Below, piece by piece: positions 28,052 to 38,841 of a stretch of 64,000 nucleotides of DNA (its first letter is position 1; each line of letters begins with the position of its first letter). The notes under the pieces were generated by a model. That model saw only the letters and a list, made by a program, of their open reading frames with translations. It did not search any database and was not told where the DNA came from. The position numbers and the translations under genes were made by a program. Source of the stretch: Paraburkholderia largidicola (GTDB lineage Bacteria; Pseudomonadota; Gammaproteobacteria; Burkholderiales; Burkholderiaceae). Location: NCBI RefSeq assembly GCF_013426895.1, contig NZ_AP023177.1:62001-126000 (forward strand), given 5' to 3'.

Positions 28052-28136
28052 GATCGCGCGCTCTCGAAAATGCCCGCCGAGAACGCAGTGCATATCGAAG
28101 TGACAGGGCAGCAATGGTGATGGCAGACTGCCTACC
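28052..28136 (+). pseudogene. Fragment of cytochrome oxidase subunit II gene
   Basis: About 85 bases closely match the coxB gene at 58012-58096: DRALSKMPAENAVHIEVTGQ is readable. In the triple-Trp heme/CuA-side motif the middle codon is TGA (28118-28120), and no homology follows. It is a relic of a second cox locus. Downstream to 28395 an open stretch ending EHYFNAPGSRR may be the tail of another lost gene. Confidence 0.75.
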
Positions 28137-28456
28137 GGGCGCACTACAGCAGAAACCGTGTTGCGCTCATGTTGTCGTGGCCAACACCGGCGTTGCCGAT
28201 GCGTCGCCATCGGATGGACCACCGCCCAGCACGCAATGCGTTGCGTGGGCGTACCCCATGCGCAACGATCGCATCGTCCCGTTTACAGAAACCTCACACG
28301 TCACCGGTAGCCGCAACGGGATCCGGTACCACGCGGCGGGTTACGCACTGTCGCGCATCGAGCATTATTTCAACGCGCCGGGCTCGCGGCGCTGAGCGGA
28401 TGTCGCTCTGAAGCGCTCAAGGCACAGCGGATGCTTGCATCGTCTCCACGAAATTC

Positions 28457-30718
28457 ATGGAGCGCATGATGAGCAGCGTTCATAAGAAATCCGATGCGTA
28501 TCCGTATGCAAGCGGAGGTTGGGACTCCCTCAAGGCCGTGGCAGGCGCGCTCGTGCACGAGCGTGCGCCGGTGACAACGAGCCGCGTGCTCGTTCATCAG
28601 AACAAGCCCGATGGCTTCATGTGCGTCGGCTGTTCATGGGCCAAACCCGCTCATCCGCATCCGTTCGAGTTCTGCGAAAGCGGTGCGAAGGCGACCGCAT
28701 GGGATACGACGTTGCGCCGCGTCGAGCCGGAATTTTTGCGTCGCATACCGTGAGTGAACTCGAAGCGTGGCACGACCACGATCTCGAAGAAGCGGGGCGT
28801 CTTTGCGCGCCGATGCGCTGGGATGCCGCGACCGACCGATACGTCGAAACTACCTAGGAACATGCGTTTGGAGAGAGCGGACGCGAACTGCGCGCACTCG
28901 ATCCGGATTCGGTCGTGTTCTACACATCGGGGCGTGCGTCGCTCGAGACATCGTACATGTATCAGCTTCTCGCGCGCATGTATGGCACCAACAATCTGCC
29001 CGACAGTTCGAACATGTGTCACGAGAGCACGAGCGTCGGCCTGAAAGAGGCGATAGGCGTTGGCGTCGGGACGATCACGCTCGACGATTTCACTCAAACG
29101 GATCTGATGTTCTTCTTCGGCCAGAACTTCGGCACCGATCATCACGTTCAATCCGATACGCGAGCCGGGGCTGGTCAGCTTCGTGAATCCCCAGTCGCCG
29201 TTGCAGATGCTCACACCTGGTTCTACGCAGATCAGCACGCAATACCACCAGGTGAAGGCGGGCGGTGACTCCGCCGCGATTGCCGGCATCTGCAAGGTTG
29301 TGATCGAAGCAGACGACCGCGCGCTGTCGGAAGGCGGCGTTCGCATTATCGATGTGTCTTTCATCGCAGAGCACACGACAGGCTTCGATGCGTTTGCCGC
29401 GTACGTCCGCAACATCGGCTGGGAAGAACTGGAACGGGCGAGCGGCCTGCCTCGGCAAGCGATGACGGCAGCCGCCGACGAGTACATGCGGGCCAAGGCC
29501 GTCATTGCGCACTTTGGCATGGGGCTCACGCAACATCGGATGGACGTGCAGAACGTGCGGATGATCGTGAACCTCCTGCTTTTGCGCGGCAATATCGGCA
29601 AGCCTGGCGCGGGTCCATCGCCGATTCGCGGACATTCGAACGTGCAAGGCCAGCGCACAGTTGGCATCACCGAAAAGCCTTCGCTTGCGCCGCTCGACAG
29701 GCTCGCTGAGCAATACCATTTCGACCCGCCGCGCCATGAAGGCATGGCGACTGTCGATGCGTGCAAGGGTGTGATCGACGGTCGGGTGCGGGCGGTGATG
29801 CAGCTTGGCGGTAATCTCGTCAGGTCGGTTCCGGACCGTTACGCGATCGAGCCGGCGTGGCGCAAGCTGCGCCTGACCGTGCACGTGGCGACCAAGCTCA
29901 ACCGAAGTCATCTCGTGCATGGCGAGGTGTCGTATCTGCTGCCGTGCCTGAGCCGCATCGAAGTCGACACGCGCCTCGGCAAGCCGCAGGCCGTTTCGAT
30001 GGAGGACAGCACGGGCTGCATGCATGGTTCGCGCGGTGTCGCATTGCCGGCAAGCGACCGTCTGCTGCCGGAGCAGGCCATCGTGGCGGGCATCGCGATG
30101 GCGACGCTCGATCAGTCATCGGTCGACTGGGAAGCATGGAGCAACGACTATGCACTGATTCGCGATGCGATCGCTCAGACCTATCCCGACATCTTTCACG
30201 ACTTCAACGCCCGGTTGTGGACGCCGGGCGGTTTTCACCGCCCCCTGCCTGCGCGCGAATGGAAATGGCAAACGAAGAGCGGCAAGGCGGAGTTTCTCGT
30301 ACCCGAGACATTGAACGAAGATCCCGACATGCCCGAGCGCTGCCCGACGGATTTGCGTCTATTCACACTGCGCAGCGACAGTCAGTTCAACACGACGATC
30401 TATCGGCTCGACGACCGGTTTCGCGGCATCAGCGGGACGCGGATGGTTGTCTTGATGAACCCGCGGACATCGCGCGTCGCGGGCTCGAAGCGGGCGTGTC
30501 GATATTGCTCGAAGTTGTCTCGCCGGATGGTGTCAAACGGCAGGTGGATGGATTCCAGGTAGTCAGCTTCGATCTGCCAGAGGGCTGTATCGGGGGCTAT
30601 TTCCCCTGAGTGCAATCCGCTCATTCCTCTATCGCATCATGCAAAAGAGAGCAAGGTGCCGGCTACCAAGTCGATCCCTGTAAGGGTTGTGCGGGAACCG
30701 AGACCGCAAGCGGTATGA
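28457..30718 (+). pseudogene. FdhF/YdeP-type molybdopterin oxidoreductase, multiply broken
   Basis: The protein is recognisable over its length: PYASGGWDSLKAVAGAL and FMCVGCSWAKP at the N-terminus, then MYGTNNLPDSSNMCHESTS, LLLLRGNIGKPGAGPSP and RGHSNVQGQRTVG. This is the YdeP/FdhF family (formate-dehydrogenase-like, 4Fe-4S and Mo-bisMGD). Damage: one T lost in a T-run near 28730; TGG to TAG at 28855-28857; a deletion near 29140 removing roughly 20 codons and changing frame; one G lost near 30460; one extra C near 30607. The frame then runs to TGA at 30716-30718. No functional product is likely. Confidence 0.9.
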
Positions 30719-30778
30719 GAGAACTATGGATCGAAGATGAGAAGCGGGCCGGAAGCGCGCGACCCCACCTCTCCCTGG

Positions 30779-31217
30779 CTATCCCACCAGTAAGGATTGG
30801 CCACCATCGATCCACACCGGTGTCCCCGTGATAAAGCGGGCGTCCGACGCAAGGAACGCCACCATCTCGGCGATGTCGTCGCCCGTCCCCGCCTGGCCGT
30901 CAGTCAACGGGATCTTGCCTTCGGGATACTCCACCGGCTCGGATGCCTCTTCGCCTGATCGCGCCTGCGTGTTCTCGTCGATCTCCGATTCGACCTTGCC
31001 CGGACACAACGTTAACTCGAATCTTGTGCTTGGCGAGTTCGAGCGCGACCATCTGCCCGAGCGCGAGCAAGCCGCCCTTGGTCGTCGAATACGCTGACGC
31101 GCCACCATGGCTAAACACGCGCGTACCGTTGATCGACGAAATGAGGATGATTGAACCCCGGCCAGCGCGTTTGAGATGCGGGACCGTGTAGTGCAACGTC
31201 AGATACGTGCCGCAAAA
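30779..31217 (-). pseudogene. C-terminal remnant of a short-chain dehydrogenase
   Basis: On the minus strand GTYLTLHYTVPHLKRAGRGS, ISSINGTRVFSHGG, SAYSTTKGG (active-site Y-x3-K) and ITGTPVWIDGGQSLLVG belong to one SDR. The Rossmann N-terminus with TGxxxGIG is missing, and two bases are lost near 31008 (the CPGKVESEID segment is in another frame). Confidence 0.85.
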
Positions 31218-31789
31218 AAAGAGGCCGGTCCACAGGTGGACCAGCCGCAAAACTCCGGCCTCTTGAGGGGATGTTACGGCCAGAGCTGAGAGACGAATCA
31301 CACGTCGATCTGCCGATCGCGATACGTGTGTGTAGTCAGCATGCGGCGGTCCCCCACTCTGTACGCAATGACTGGTCCTGCAAGAGAGTGTCCGGAAAGC
31401 TACATCGAATCATCAGTGTCTTTTTTTGTTGCGGCACCGAAGTCACCTGTTGGTACGCACGCCCTTCGTTATTTTCAACAACCATATGCCAAGCTGAGAA
31501 AGACGGTGGCGTGCACCGCAACCTGAACATACGGAAGTAATCCGGCGAGCAGACCTTTGTAGGGTGTGCCACGGGGTGTAGCGCCCGACTACTAACACCG
31601 GACCGTACAGATCCGTTCACCAGATGCGGTCTGCATACGTGCGCCAAGGCGTTCAAGCTCGATGCGTCCGCTGCATTGCAGGCGTGTTCGAGCGGCGCAT
31701 GGCAGCGCGCACCGAGATCGACTGCGTTGTCGTAGCAGCCATAAAGTCCGGACCACGTCGTCCATGACTGCGAGGCCAGGGTAAATAAC
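31218..31789. other. Gene-free stretch
   Basis: About 570 bases with no supported gene, between two pseudogenes. Probably decayed sequence. Confidence 0.4.
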
Positions 31790-32158
31790 ATGCAGACCGA
31801 AATCGTGGCAAACCTTCTTCTGGTCGACGATGATGCAGAAAACCTGGCGTCGCTGCAGCAGGCGCTCGAAAGCGACGGTCATCACGTAAGCATCGCGGGC
31901 GATGGAAATGCTGATGAGCGAGCCGATTGAGCTCGTCGTAACAGACTATGAAATGCCCGGCATGAACGGTGCAGAATTCTGTCGTCAGGTGCGCGCGCAA
32001 CCCGCGCATCGTGATCTGCCCATCGTGATGCTGTCCGCAGGTCCCGAACCCGTCTGCGTCCTACGTTGCTGGACGCTTTTTTTTTTCGCAAGCCCGCACC
32101 TTTCGAGCGTCTCACGGCAGCCATCTGGGCTCAGATTGCCGGGCGCAGTATCCCGTAG
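31790..32158 (+). pseudogene. Single-domain response regulator, deleted and frameshifted
   Basis: The start reads VANLLLVDDDAENLASLQQA, a receiver N-terminus with the acidic DDD. After AGDG a deletion shifts the frame to SEPIELVVTDYEMPGMNGAE, the phospho-acceptor region, and another shift in a T-run near 32075 leads to FRKPAPFERLTAAIWAQI. The three pieces together are a receiver-only protein. It is not functional as written. Confidence 0.8.
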
Positions 32159-32255
32159 ACGATTTGCGACGTACGGAGGCCTGAAAGTAGGGGCTGGCGC
32201 CCATTTCATTGATGCGGGATAGATGTAGATGGATGTAGTCGGTTAGGGAGGCGGA

Positions 32256-32333
32256 ATGAAGAATTGGATGCTGGCGTATCAGGTTGTTGTCTGGCTGAGC
32301 GCGGCCTTGTTTTCGATAGCGGGTTGGCTTTGA
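32256..32333 (+). CDS. 25-residue hydrophobic peptide, copy 1
   Basis: The ORF encodes MKNWMLAYQVVVWLSAALFS then IAGWL, preceded by an AGGGAGGCGGA ribosome site. A second locus at 36452-36529 encodes a related peptide of exactly the same length (MKNWMLEYQV, VWLSA shared), also with a good ribosome site. Conservation of length and sequence in the coding frame supports translation. It could be a membrane peptide or a leader for DUF2252, which starts 103 bases downstream. No family is known to me. Confidence 0.55.
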   Translation: MKNWMLAYQVVVWLSAALFSIAGWL

Positions 32334-32435
32334 ATCGTGACGCACGTTTTCCGGCAATCATGAAAGTTCATCGCTCGTGTCCCGACATAAGCGGCGAGCG
32401 CGAATGTCCCTACTTTCCGGAATCGTGGTAGAGCC

Positions 32436-33653
32436 ATGCGCAAGCCTCTGAAACCGAAAGTCCCACGCCATGCGCGCCGGCAGGACGTATTGACGGCCAG
32501 ACGCAATGTGAAGATGGCCAGCTCTACGCACGCCTACGTGCGCGGCAACACGATCAAATTCTATGACTGGTTGAAGGAAGCGGAAATTCGGGGATTGCCT
32601 GAAGGTCCTGCCATCTGGATCTGTGGTGACTGCCACACAGGCAATCTTGGCCCGATAGCGAACTCTCAGGGGAAAATCGAAGTTCAGATTCGCGACCTCG
32701 ATCAAACCGTCATCGGTAACCCCGTGCATGATCTCGTTCGCCTCGGATTGTCTTTGGCGACGGCCGCGCGAGGGTCGGCACTTCCTGGCATTACAACCAT
32801 CAACATGATTGAGGCGCCGTTCGATGGGTATATGCAACCGTTCTCGAAAGAGACGGCCTCGCAGGAGCCTGGCGAGAGACCAGAGGTAGTGCGTGTGGTG
32901 ATGCGTGAGGCCGTGCGACGCACGTGGAAGCATCTTGCCCGCGAGCGACTGGACGATATCCAGCCCACGATACCTTTCGGCAATCGTTTCTGGCCAATCA
33001 GCCAGAAAGAGCGAGCCGAAATCGAATCGCTTTTTCAGATACATACCCTGGCAAACCTCGCTACGGGTTTGCGCGGGCGTCCAGACACGGGCGATGTGAC
33101 GGTGCTCGATGCCGCATACTGAGTCAAGGGTTGCAGTTCGCTTGGACGACTCCGCTACGTGGTTCTTCTCGATGTGGATGGTGGCGCGATAGAGGGTGAC
33201 GACCTGTGCCTGATAGATATCAAGGAAGGTGTGCAGGCAGCCGCTCCGCATTACGCGGACGCGGTGATGCCCAGAGACAACGCGGAGCGAGTCGTTGAGG
33301 GCGCCCGCCACCTGTCGCCTCATCTCGGCGAACGTATGCGTTCGGCGACTCTCCAGGATCGACCGGTCGTGCTGCGCGAGCTATTGCCACAAGATCTGAA
33401 GCCGGAAATCGAGCAGATCGGACAGAAAGAAGCCATGGAGGTCGCGCGTTACCTTGCCCTCGTGGTGGGCCATGCGCACGCACGGCAAATGAGCCACGCT
33501 GATCGCAAGCGCTGGATCTCCGAGTTGCGACGTACAAAATCAAAATCAATCGAAGCGCCCTCGTGGCTGTGGAGAAGCGTTGTTGACCTCGTGGGCAGCC
33601 ACGAGGTCGGCTACCTCGAACATTGCCGACGGTACGCTCTGGAGGCGGGATGA
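32436..33653 (+). pseudogene. DUF2252 family protein with one nonsense codon
   Basis: The frame reads the DUF2252 hallmarks: KMASSTHAYVRGNTIKFYDW, IWICGDCHTGNLGP and IEVQIRDLDQTVIGNPVHDL, a kinase-like fold with a putative metal/ATP site (GDxHxxN, DLD). At 33120-33122 the codon is TGA after VLDAAY. The same frame continues VKGCSSLGRLRYVVLLDV through to 33653. The expected residue is Trp (TGG). Without the stop the protein would be about 405 residues, normal for the family. Either a 228-residue truncated form is made or the base is a sequencing error. Confidence 0.85.
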
Positions 33654-33896
33654 TTTGGCGCTGGCCGGAAGTGCGTGCCGTGTTGGAGTCGGGCTTGATG
33701 GGTCGTACAACGTAACCGGGTGCGATGCGGCATATCAGGCCTCTGTTTTTCTGCAAACGGCCGTTGTAAGCGCCGGGGAGTAACGGTAGCGGTCATCTGT
33801 GACTGCTGGTCTGTGACTGAACAGGCAGGAATGCGGAATGCGCTTTCTATTTCTGTATATCTCGCATATCGGCGATCACCCAGAAACGGAGCAGTT

Positions 33897-34175
33897 ATGC
33901 AAAACCAGTCCTGCGCGCCATATCGCGGATTCACAATTGACGTCCGGGTCATGGCGAACAACGTTGTTTCACTCAATGGCAAGGAGCTTCGGTACTCCGT
34001 CTCCTGGTCGATTCTTTCGTCAGATCTGCCCGCAACGGCAGTCGCCAGCCTCCCGCAACAGCTTGATTTCTTGTCACGTGAAGAAGCATTTTCATATGCG
34101 GAGCGGCGGGCACACACTTTCATCGACGGTTGCCTATACGCTCCAGACATTGAATCAATCGCGTCGGTAACGTAG
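33897..34175 (+). CDS. Hypothetical protein, 92 residues
   Basis: A small soluble protein beginning MQNQSCAPYRGFTIDVRV, with GGAG ahead of the ATG. The composition is ordinary for a globular protein (alternating strands, then a helical EEAFSYAERRAHTFIDG end). No domain recognised. It lies alone between DUF2252 and the glycosyltransferase. Confidence 0.6.
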   Translation: MQNQSCAPYRGFTIDVRVMANNVVSLNGKELRYSVSWSILSSDLPATAVASLPQQLDFLSREEAFSYAERRAHTFIDGCLYAPDIESIASVT

Positions 34176-34303
34176 ATCTGTTGATGTCCACGGAGTATTG
34201 ACCCAAAAGCACCGAAGCCCGTGATGTGCACCGACGCGTCCGCGGCGGGCACACGAGCGACTGTTTCGCGAAGGCCATGGCAACGCAGCCAGTTTGACGG
34301 CGG

Positions 34304-34447
34304 TTACGGGCCAACGAAAACTGCGAGTACCGTTGTGACAATAATCCAGCCCCCGAGCCAAGGCCAAAGCCCTGCAACGGATGCGGTTTGGAAAGAGGGG
34401 CGAGCAGTGGCGCACCGATAGCCGCGTCGAGCGCACTCATGAAACAT
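34304..34447 (-). CDS. Possible 47-residue membrane peptide
   Basis: The frame ends VAGLWPWLGGWIIVTTVLAV then FVGP, a clear single transmembrane helix. The start is an ATG giving MFHECARRGY, without a good ribosome site. It may be real, partial or chance. Confidence 0.25.
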   Translation of the reverse strand: MFHECARRGYRCATARPSFQTASVAGLWPWLGGWIIVTTVLAVFVGP

Positions 34448-34598
34448 TAACGTTTTGGGAACGCCGCATGCTGGATTCGAGCACGTTCGCCAAGGCACTG
34501 GCGTCGCGGACTTACGCAGGGTTATGACAGAAAACAGCGTCAGGTTTGCCTTGGTCGCCCGCGTGCTCGCCGATATCGGTTTGCAATGGAGTCGCCCA

Positions 34599-35687
34599 AT
34601 GCGTATTGCACAGATCGCGCCTTTAGACGAGGCAGTACCCCCTGCGCTTTATGGAGGAACAGAAAGAGTAGTTTCGTATTTGACGGAAGCCCTGATCGAC
34701 CTCGGCCATGATGTCACGCTGTTCGCGAGTGGCGACTCGCGCACCCGGGCACACCTCGAGGTAGCGTGGCCGCAGTCGCTACGTTCCGATCCGTCAGTTT
34801 GCGATCCGCTTGCGCCGCACCTCGTGATGCTTGAACAGGTTCGTCGCAAAGCTCCCGACTTTGACATACTGCATTTCCATCTCAGCTACTTGCCGTTCCC
34901 GGTCTTCTCGCAGCCTGGTACACCGTTCCTGACCACATTGCACGGCCGTCTCGATCTGCCGGAACTGCGGCCAGTGTTCGATGTATTTTCCGAGGCACCG
35001 GTAGTGTCAATCTCCGAGTCGCAGCGGGCGCCGCTTCCCAGCGCGAACTGGCTTGATACGATCCCCCACGGGGTGCCAGCGTCGCTGCTGACGCCGCTGC
35101 CGCACGTGCAGCCAACGTATCTGGCCTTCTTGGGCCGGATCAGTCCGGAAAAGCGCGCTGATCTGGCTATCGAAATTGCCGGCCGGGCCGGTATGCTTCT
35201 CAAGATTGCCGCGAAAGTGGACAAGGCTGACGAAGCCTATTTCCGCAGCGTAATCGAGCCGCTGCTGGCGCAGCCTCACGTCGACTTCCTCGGCGAGATA
35301 AATGAGGCCGAGAAACCCGCGTTCCTGTCAGGCGCCCGTGCGCTGCTGTTTCCCATTGACTGGCCCGAACCCTTCGGTCTGGCGATGATAGAGGCGATGG
35401 CGTGTGGCACGCCCGTTATCGCGTTCAATCGCGGTTCGACAGCGGAAGTGGTTGAGCACGGCGTGACCGGATACATTGTGGGCGATGTAACCGAAGCAGT
35501 GCGCGCAGTGGCGCAACTCGATGGTCTTTCGCGTAGCAGAGTGCGGGATCAGTTCGAAAATCGCTTCACATCCAGGACGATGGCGCTGCGATACCTCGAT
35601 GTCTACACGGGCTTGACCGTGGCCCGTCACCCGCCGTTGCTTCGGGCCGTCGCGGGAGTCGGACACGACGGTGTCTTGGAGCCATGA
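34599..35687 (+). CDS. Glycosyltransferase family 4 (GT-B)
   Basis: A 362-residue GT-B enzyme. The N-terminal domain has PPALYGGTERVVSYLTEAL (acceptor side) and DILHFHLSYLPFP. The C-terminal donor domain has LGRISPEKRADLAIEIA and the family motif PFGLAMIEAMACGTPVIAF, whose Glu residues hold the nucleotide sugar. The start at 34599 fits the family start MRIAQIAP and has GGAG about eight bases upstream; upstream in-frame ATGs add an unrelated leader. It probably transfers a sugar to a soluble or lipid acceptor; similar genes in this group occur with stress loci. No other polysaccharide gene is adjacent. Confidence 0.88.
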   Translation: MRIAQIAPLDEAVPPALYGGTERVVSYLTEALIDLGHDVTLFASGDSRTRAHLEVAWPQSLRSDPSVCDPLAPHLVMLEQVRRKAPDFDILHFHLSYLPFPVFSQPGTPFLTTLHGRLDLPELRPVFDVFSEAPVVSISESQRAPLPSANWLDTIPHGVPASLLTPLPHVQPTYLAFLGRISPEKRADLAIEIAGRAGMLLKIAAKVDKADEAYFRSVIEPLLAQPHVDFLGEINEAEKPAFLSGARALLFPIDWPEPFGLAMIEAMACGTPVIAFNRGSTAEVVEHGVTGYIVGDVTEAVRAVAQLDGLSRSRVRDQFENRFTSRTMALRYLDVYTGLTVARHPPLLRAVAGVGHDGVLEP

Positions 35688-36451
35688 ACCTTTTGGAGAT
35701 GGCCTAGCCGGTTGCTGCCTTACTCGCGCAGATGAGCCGGCTTCAGAGGCATTCGAGCCTAGGCAGCTGCGGCTTTTTATAAACCGTGTATAGACGGTAT
35801 TATCATAATCACCGAGGTTGCTGCCAGCGAAAGCTAAGCCGAAAATGGTTGGAAAGTAACGGATGATCTGGCCCCAAAACGTTGCTAAATTACATTATGC
35901 AAACTGTGTTCAGGAACTACTGATATCGCTAAACGAACCGGTTGCCCGGGCAGCCTCCGAGAGTTGAGCAAACGCTAGACAGTCCTCGCACCGACTTCAT
36001 GTCCCTTAAAATGCCCACGCATACGCACAGTTTGAGCAACGTGTCATAAGAGATTTGGTTGTCTCTGGTTGTAACGAGCAGCCACTCACGGGAGTTCGGC
36101 CGGTTGCCGCAAAAGGCTGGATAGCGTCATGGTCGCTGTCTCCTTCAGGTACTTCCCCACCGCCCTGCATGGACGATGCGAGTTTCCTGGACCGGTTACG
36201 CGGTTGAATATGCGATGAGCGAACGAGGTCGCCGGTCAGCGCGCCGACGTCAACAACATGCGGGTCGCGAAACTTTGCCGACGGTTTCGCTGGTTGACGA
36301 TGTCCGGACAACCTCTCCTCGCTGCTGCAAGTCGCGCTCGGGAGCGGTGACCGTCAAGTAAGTGTTGCCGGTGCCTGTTTCGCATGCGAAGGAAACGCTG
36401 TGGCAAACGCGTCCATGGATTTATTTTTTAGGCTATCTTTCAGGAGTCCAA
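35688..36451. other. Gene-free stretch after glycosyltransferase
   Basis: About 760 bases. A pair AGCCGG...CCGGCT followed by a T-run near 35705-35780 may act as a weak terminator. No gene is supported. Locally lower G+C around 35770-35930. Confidence 0.4.
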
Positions 36452-36529
36452 ATGAAGAACTGGATGCTAGAATACCAGGTTATGGTATGGCTGAGCGCGG
36501 TCTTGCTGTCAATGGTCCGTTGCATGTGA
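36452..36529 (+). CDS. 25-residue hydrophobic peptide, copy 2
   Basis: Encodes MKNWMLEYQVMVWLSAVLLS then MVRCM, a paralogue of the peptide at 32256-32333 (about 60% identical, equal length). A CAGGAG ribosome site lies nine bases before the ATG. The end of the peptide differs while the N-terminal two thirds are conserved. A DUF2252 scrap follows at 36670, so the pair was duplicated as a module. Confidence 0.5.
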   Translation: MKNWMLEYQVMVWLSAVLLSMVRCM

Positions 36530-36669
36530 ATGATTGCTTCGAGGGCGGCTCCGCGGTCGATCATAAGGGGTTCGTCGCTGTTTGCCATGTCCCCGGCCAC
36601 CGTAGGCGCCTACGCGCTCTTTCAAGCTCGACAGGTTAGTAATTCTCTTGCGCCCGGCGACTCGCCAGG

Positions 36670-36750
36670 AGCGCCCGGTTGTGCTGCGTGAGCGCCACAG
36701 GATCTGAAGCTGGAAATCAAGCAGGTCGGACAGGAGGAAGCCATGGAGGC
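36670..36750 (+). pseudogene. Scrap of a second DUF2252 gene
   Basis: Roughly 80 bases match 33355-33435 of the DUF2252 gene (RPVVLRE...DLKPEIEQIGQKEAME region), with several substitutions and a small deletion. It is all that remains of a paralogue downstream of the second peptide gene. Confidence 0.7.
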
Positions 36751-36781
36751 ACCGCCTCTGCGTCCCGGCTTCTAGCGACGG

Positions 36782-38581
36782 TCAGCGTCGGCTATCGGCT
36801 GCGTTGTGCGTCGCGTCCGCAGCCCTGACGAATCGCGCGAGGAACGTGCGCGTCGTCCCATCAGAAAACAGTACGGCAACCTGATCCATCGTCGCAAAGG
36901 TGACCTGGCCGATGCCAAACTTACGCACTCGCACGGACTGGCCACGCACAAAGCTGCGCTGCGCGTGAGGCGTCTCGCGCGCGGCATCCATCATCCGGCC
37001 TTCGAGAACGGGCTCGCGGACAGGTTCGACATGCGGCGGGTTACGGCAGTTGTCGCACGTGCCGCACTGTTCGAGTTCGTCGCCATAACCGAAATGCTCG
37101 AGGATTGTGTTCCAGCGGCAGCGGCCCGTTTGCGCATAGTCGATCATCTGTTGAAGTGCGTCGCGATCGCGCTTCGCCTGTTCGTCGTAGCGGTGGAGCG
37201 ATGCTGAGAGGGCATCGCCGCCAGGAGCGCCATCGCGCAGCAGATAGCGGCGCGCGCGATTGCGACGCACGAGCCCGGCGTCGAGCAGTATCTTGAGCGC
37301 AACCTGGAGTTTGTTTCGCCCGACATCGCCGAGAATGCGTGCGAGTTCGTCCACACTCACGCCCGTCGTCGATACGCCGTCATGCTTTCGCAGCGCTTCG
37401 CGCACGCGCTCGATGAGTTCACGCCCGGGGTAGCGACCGAGCTGCAGAAATTGCTGGATACGCCTGTCGTTGAGATCGAACAGCAACACGCAATCGGCTG
37501 CTTCGCCGTCGCGTCCGGCTCGCCCGGTCTCCTGATAGTACGCACCGATGCTCCCTGGCATCTGGTCATGCACGACAAAGCGTATGTCAGCCTTGTCGAT
37601 GCCCATGCCGAATGCGTTGGTCGCAACCATCACGCGCACGTCGCCACGCATGAAGCCGTCCTGCGCGTCGTGCCGCTGCCGGGAACTGATCCGTCCGTGG
37701 TAGAGCGCGGCAGGCACCCCCCATTCGCGAATCGCTGCCGCCAGACGTTCCGCTTCGCGCACCGTTGCCGTATAGATAATACCGGCGTCGCTGCGCGATT
37801 CGAGCAAGGTCCGAAGCGCAGTGAGCTTGGCCTGTGCAGAACGCGCTGACGCGCGTCCTTTGCCGCCAGCGACCGACACCTGAAGGACGCTGTAATGCAA
37901 GTTCGACCGGTAGACGCCTTTGTGCAGCACGCGTGGATCGCGCATGCCGAGCGTGCGTACGATATCTTTGACGACCGCCGTCGTCGCCGTGGCGGTGAGC
38001 GCGAGGACGGGCGGACTTCCAATACTGCTCGCGGCTTCGGCGATCTGCAGGAACGCGGGTCTGAAATCATGTCCCCACTGCGAAATGCAGTGGGCTTCGT
38101 CAACCACAATCAGACTTACCCGCCGTACCTCGCCACGCCGTGCACTGCGTCCCCGCGCGTAGGGGTCATCCCGTCCGCGGAGCGCGTCCAGCAGTGCTGG
38201 CTTGGTGAGTTGTTCGGGCGTCACGAAGACGATTGCACGCGATGCCGTTTTTAGCTCTTCGTACGCTTGCCGCTCCTCGGCGGCGTTTAGCGTGCTGTTG
38301 ATCTGCAGTGCCTCGACGTTCGCTGCGAGAAGCTTGTCGCGTTGATCTTTCATCAGCGCGATCAACGGCGACACGACCAGCGTCAGGCCGTTCAGGTGCA
38401 GCGCCGGCAACTGGTAGCAAAGCGATTTACCGGCGCCCGTCGGCATGATGGCCAAAGTGTCGCGCCCGTGCATCACGCTCTCGATGATCTCGCGCTGACC
38501 TGGCCGCAGAGATTCGAGACCGAAGACGTCGCTCAGTGTCCGGCGCATGGCCTGCAGGGTTGGTTTCGTCGAAGCTGGCAC
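36782..38581 (-). CDS. recQ: RecQ-type ATP-dependent DNA helicase
   Basis: A 599-residue 3'-5' helicase. Motif 0 is RPGQREIIESVMHGRDTL, Walker A TGAGKS, DEAH box VVDEAHCISQWGHDF, motif III ALTATATTAV, and motif VI YYQETGRAGRDGE. The zinc-binding RQC part follows with CRWNTILEHFGYGDE and CGTCDNC. An HRDC domain is lacking; the C-terminus instead ends in a small basic domain (GQSVRVRKFGIGQVTF). A charged insert RGRDDPYARGRSARRGEVRR lies before the DEAH box. Being on an accessory segment, it may be a second RecQ-like helicase and not the housekeeping one. Confidence 0.92.
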   Translation of the reverse strand: MPASTKPTLQAMRRTLSDVFGLESLRPGQREIIESVMHGRDTLAIMPTGAGKSLCYQLPALHLNGLTLVVSPLIALMKDQRDKLLAANVEALQINSTLNAAEERQAYEELKTASRAIVFVTPEQLTKPALLDALRGRDDPYARGRSARRGEVRRVSLIVVDEAHCISQWGHDFRPAFLQIAEAASSIGSPPVLALTATATTAVVKDIVRTLGMRDPRVLHKGVYRSNLHYSVLQVSVAGGKGRASARSAQAKLTALRTLLESRSDAGIIYTATVREAERLAAAIREWGVPAALYHGRISSRQRHDAQDGFMRGDVRVMVATNAFGMGIDKADIRFVVHDQMPGSIGAYYQETGRAGRDGEAADCVLLFDLNDRRIQQFLQLGRYPGRELIERVREALRKHDGVSTTGVSVDELARILGDVGRNKLQVALKILLDAGLVRRNRARRYLLRDGAPGGDALSASLHRYDEQAKRDRDALQQMIDYAQTGRCRWNTILEHFGYGDELEQCGTCDNCRNPPHVEPVREPVLEGRMMDAARETPHAQRSFVRGQSVRVRKFGIGQVTFATMDQVAVLFSDGTTRTFLARFVRAADATHNAADSRR

Positions 38582-38841
38582 CGATGTGTTCCTCTGAATG
38601 TCGCGCGGCTTGCCGCGTCACGCTGGTCGTTGCCTGGTCGGCGATCTCATTCCTGTAACGAGCAATGGGCATTCCCCAGGACCACGCGCGCTGGATGGCC
38701 TTTGCGAAAGGTAGTCCTTATGAGCAGACGGGATGGCCATGTAGCGCGTTTCGGCTTTGGCGGGCCAGGCGTTTGCTAGTCACATGGCGTACTGATACCA
38801 GCCGCGCAGCCGGAAAGCGCGACGATTTCCTGGAGAAAGCT

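Noticed and set aside
28118..33122. In-frame TGA codons as selenocysteine or Trp recoding
   Set aside because: Normal genes here use TGA as stop, other broken genes use TAG at the same kind of site, and frameshifts accompany them; ordinary decay is simpler.
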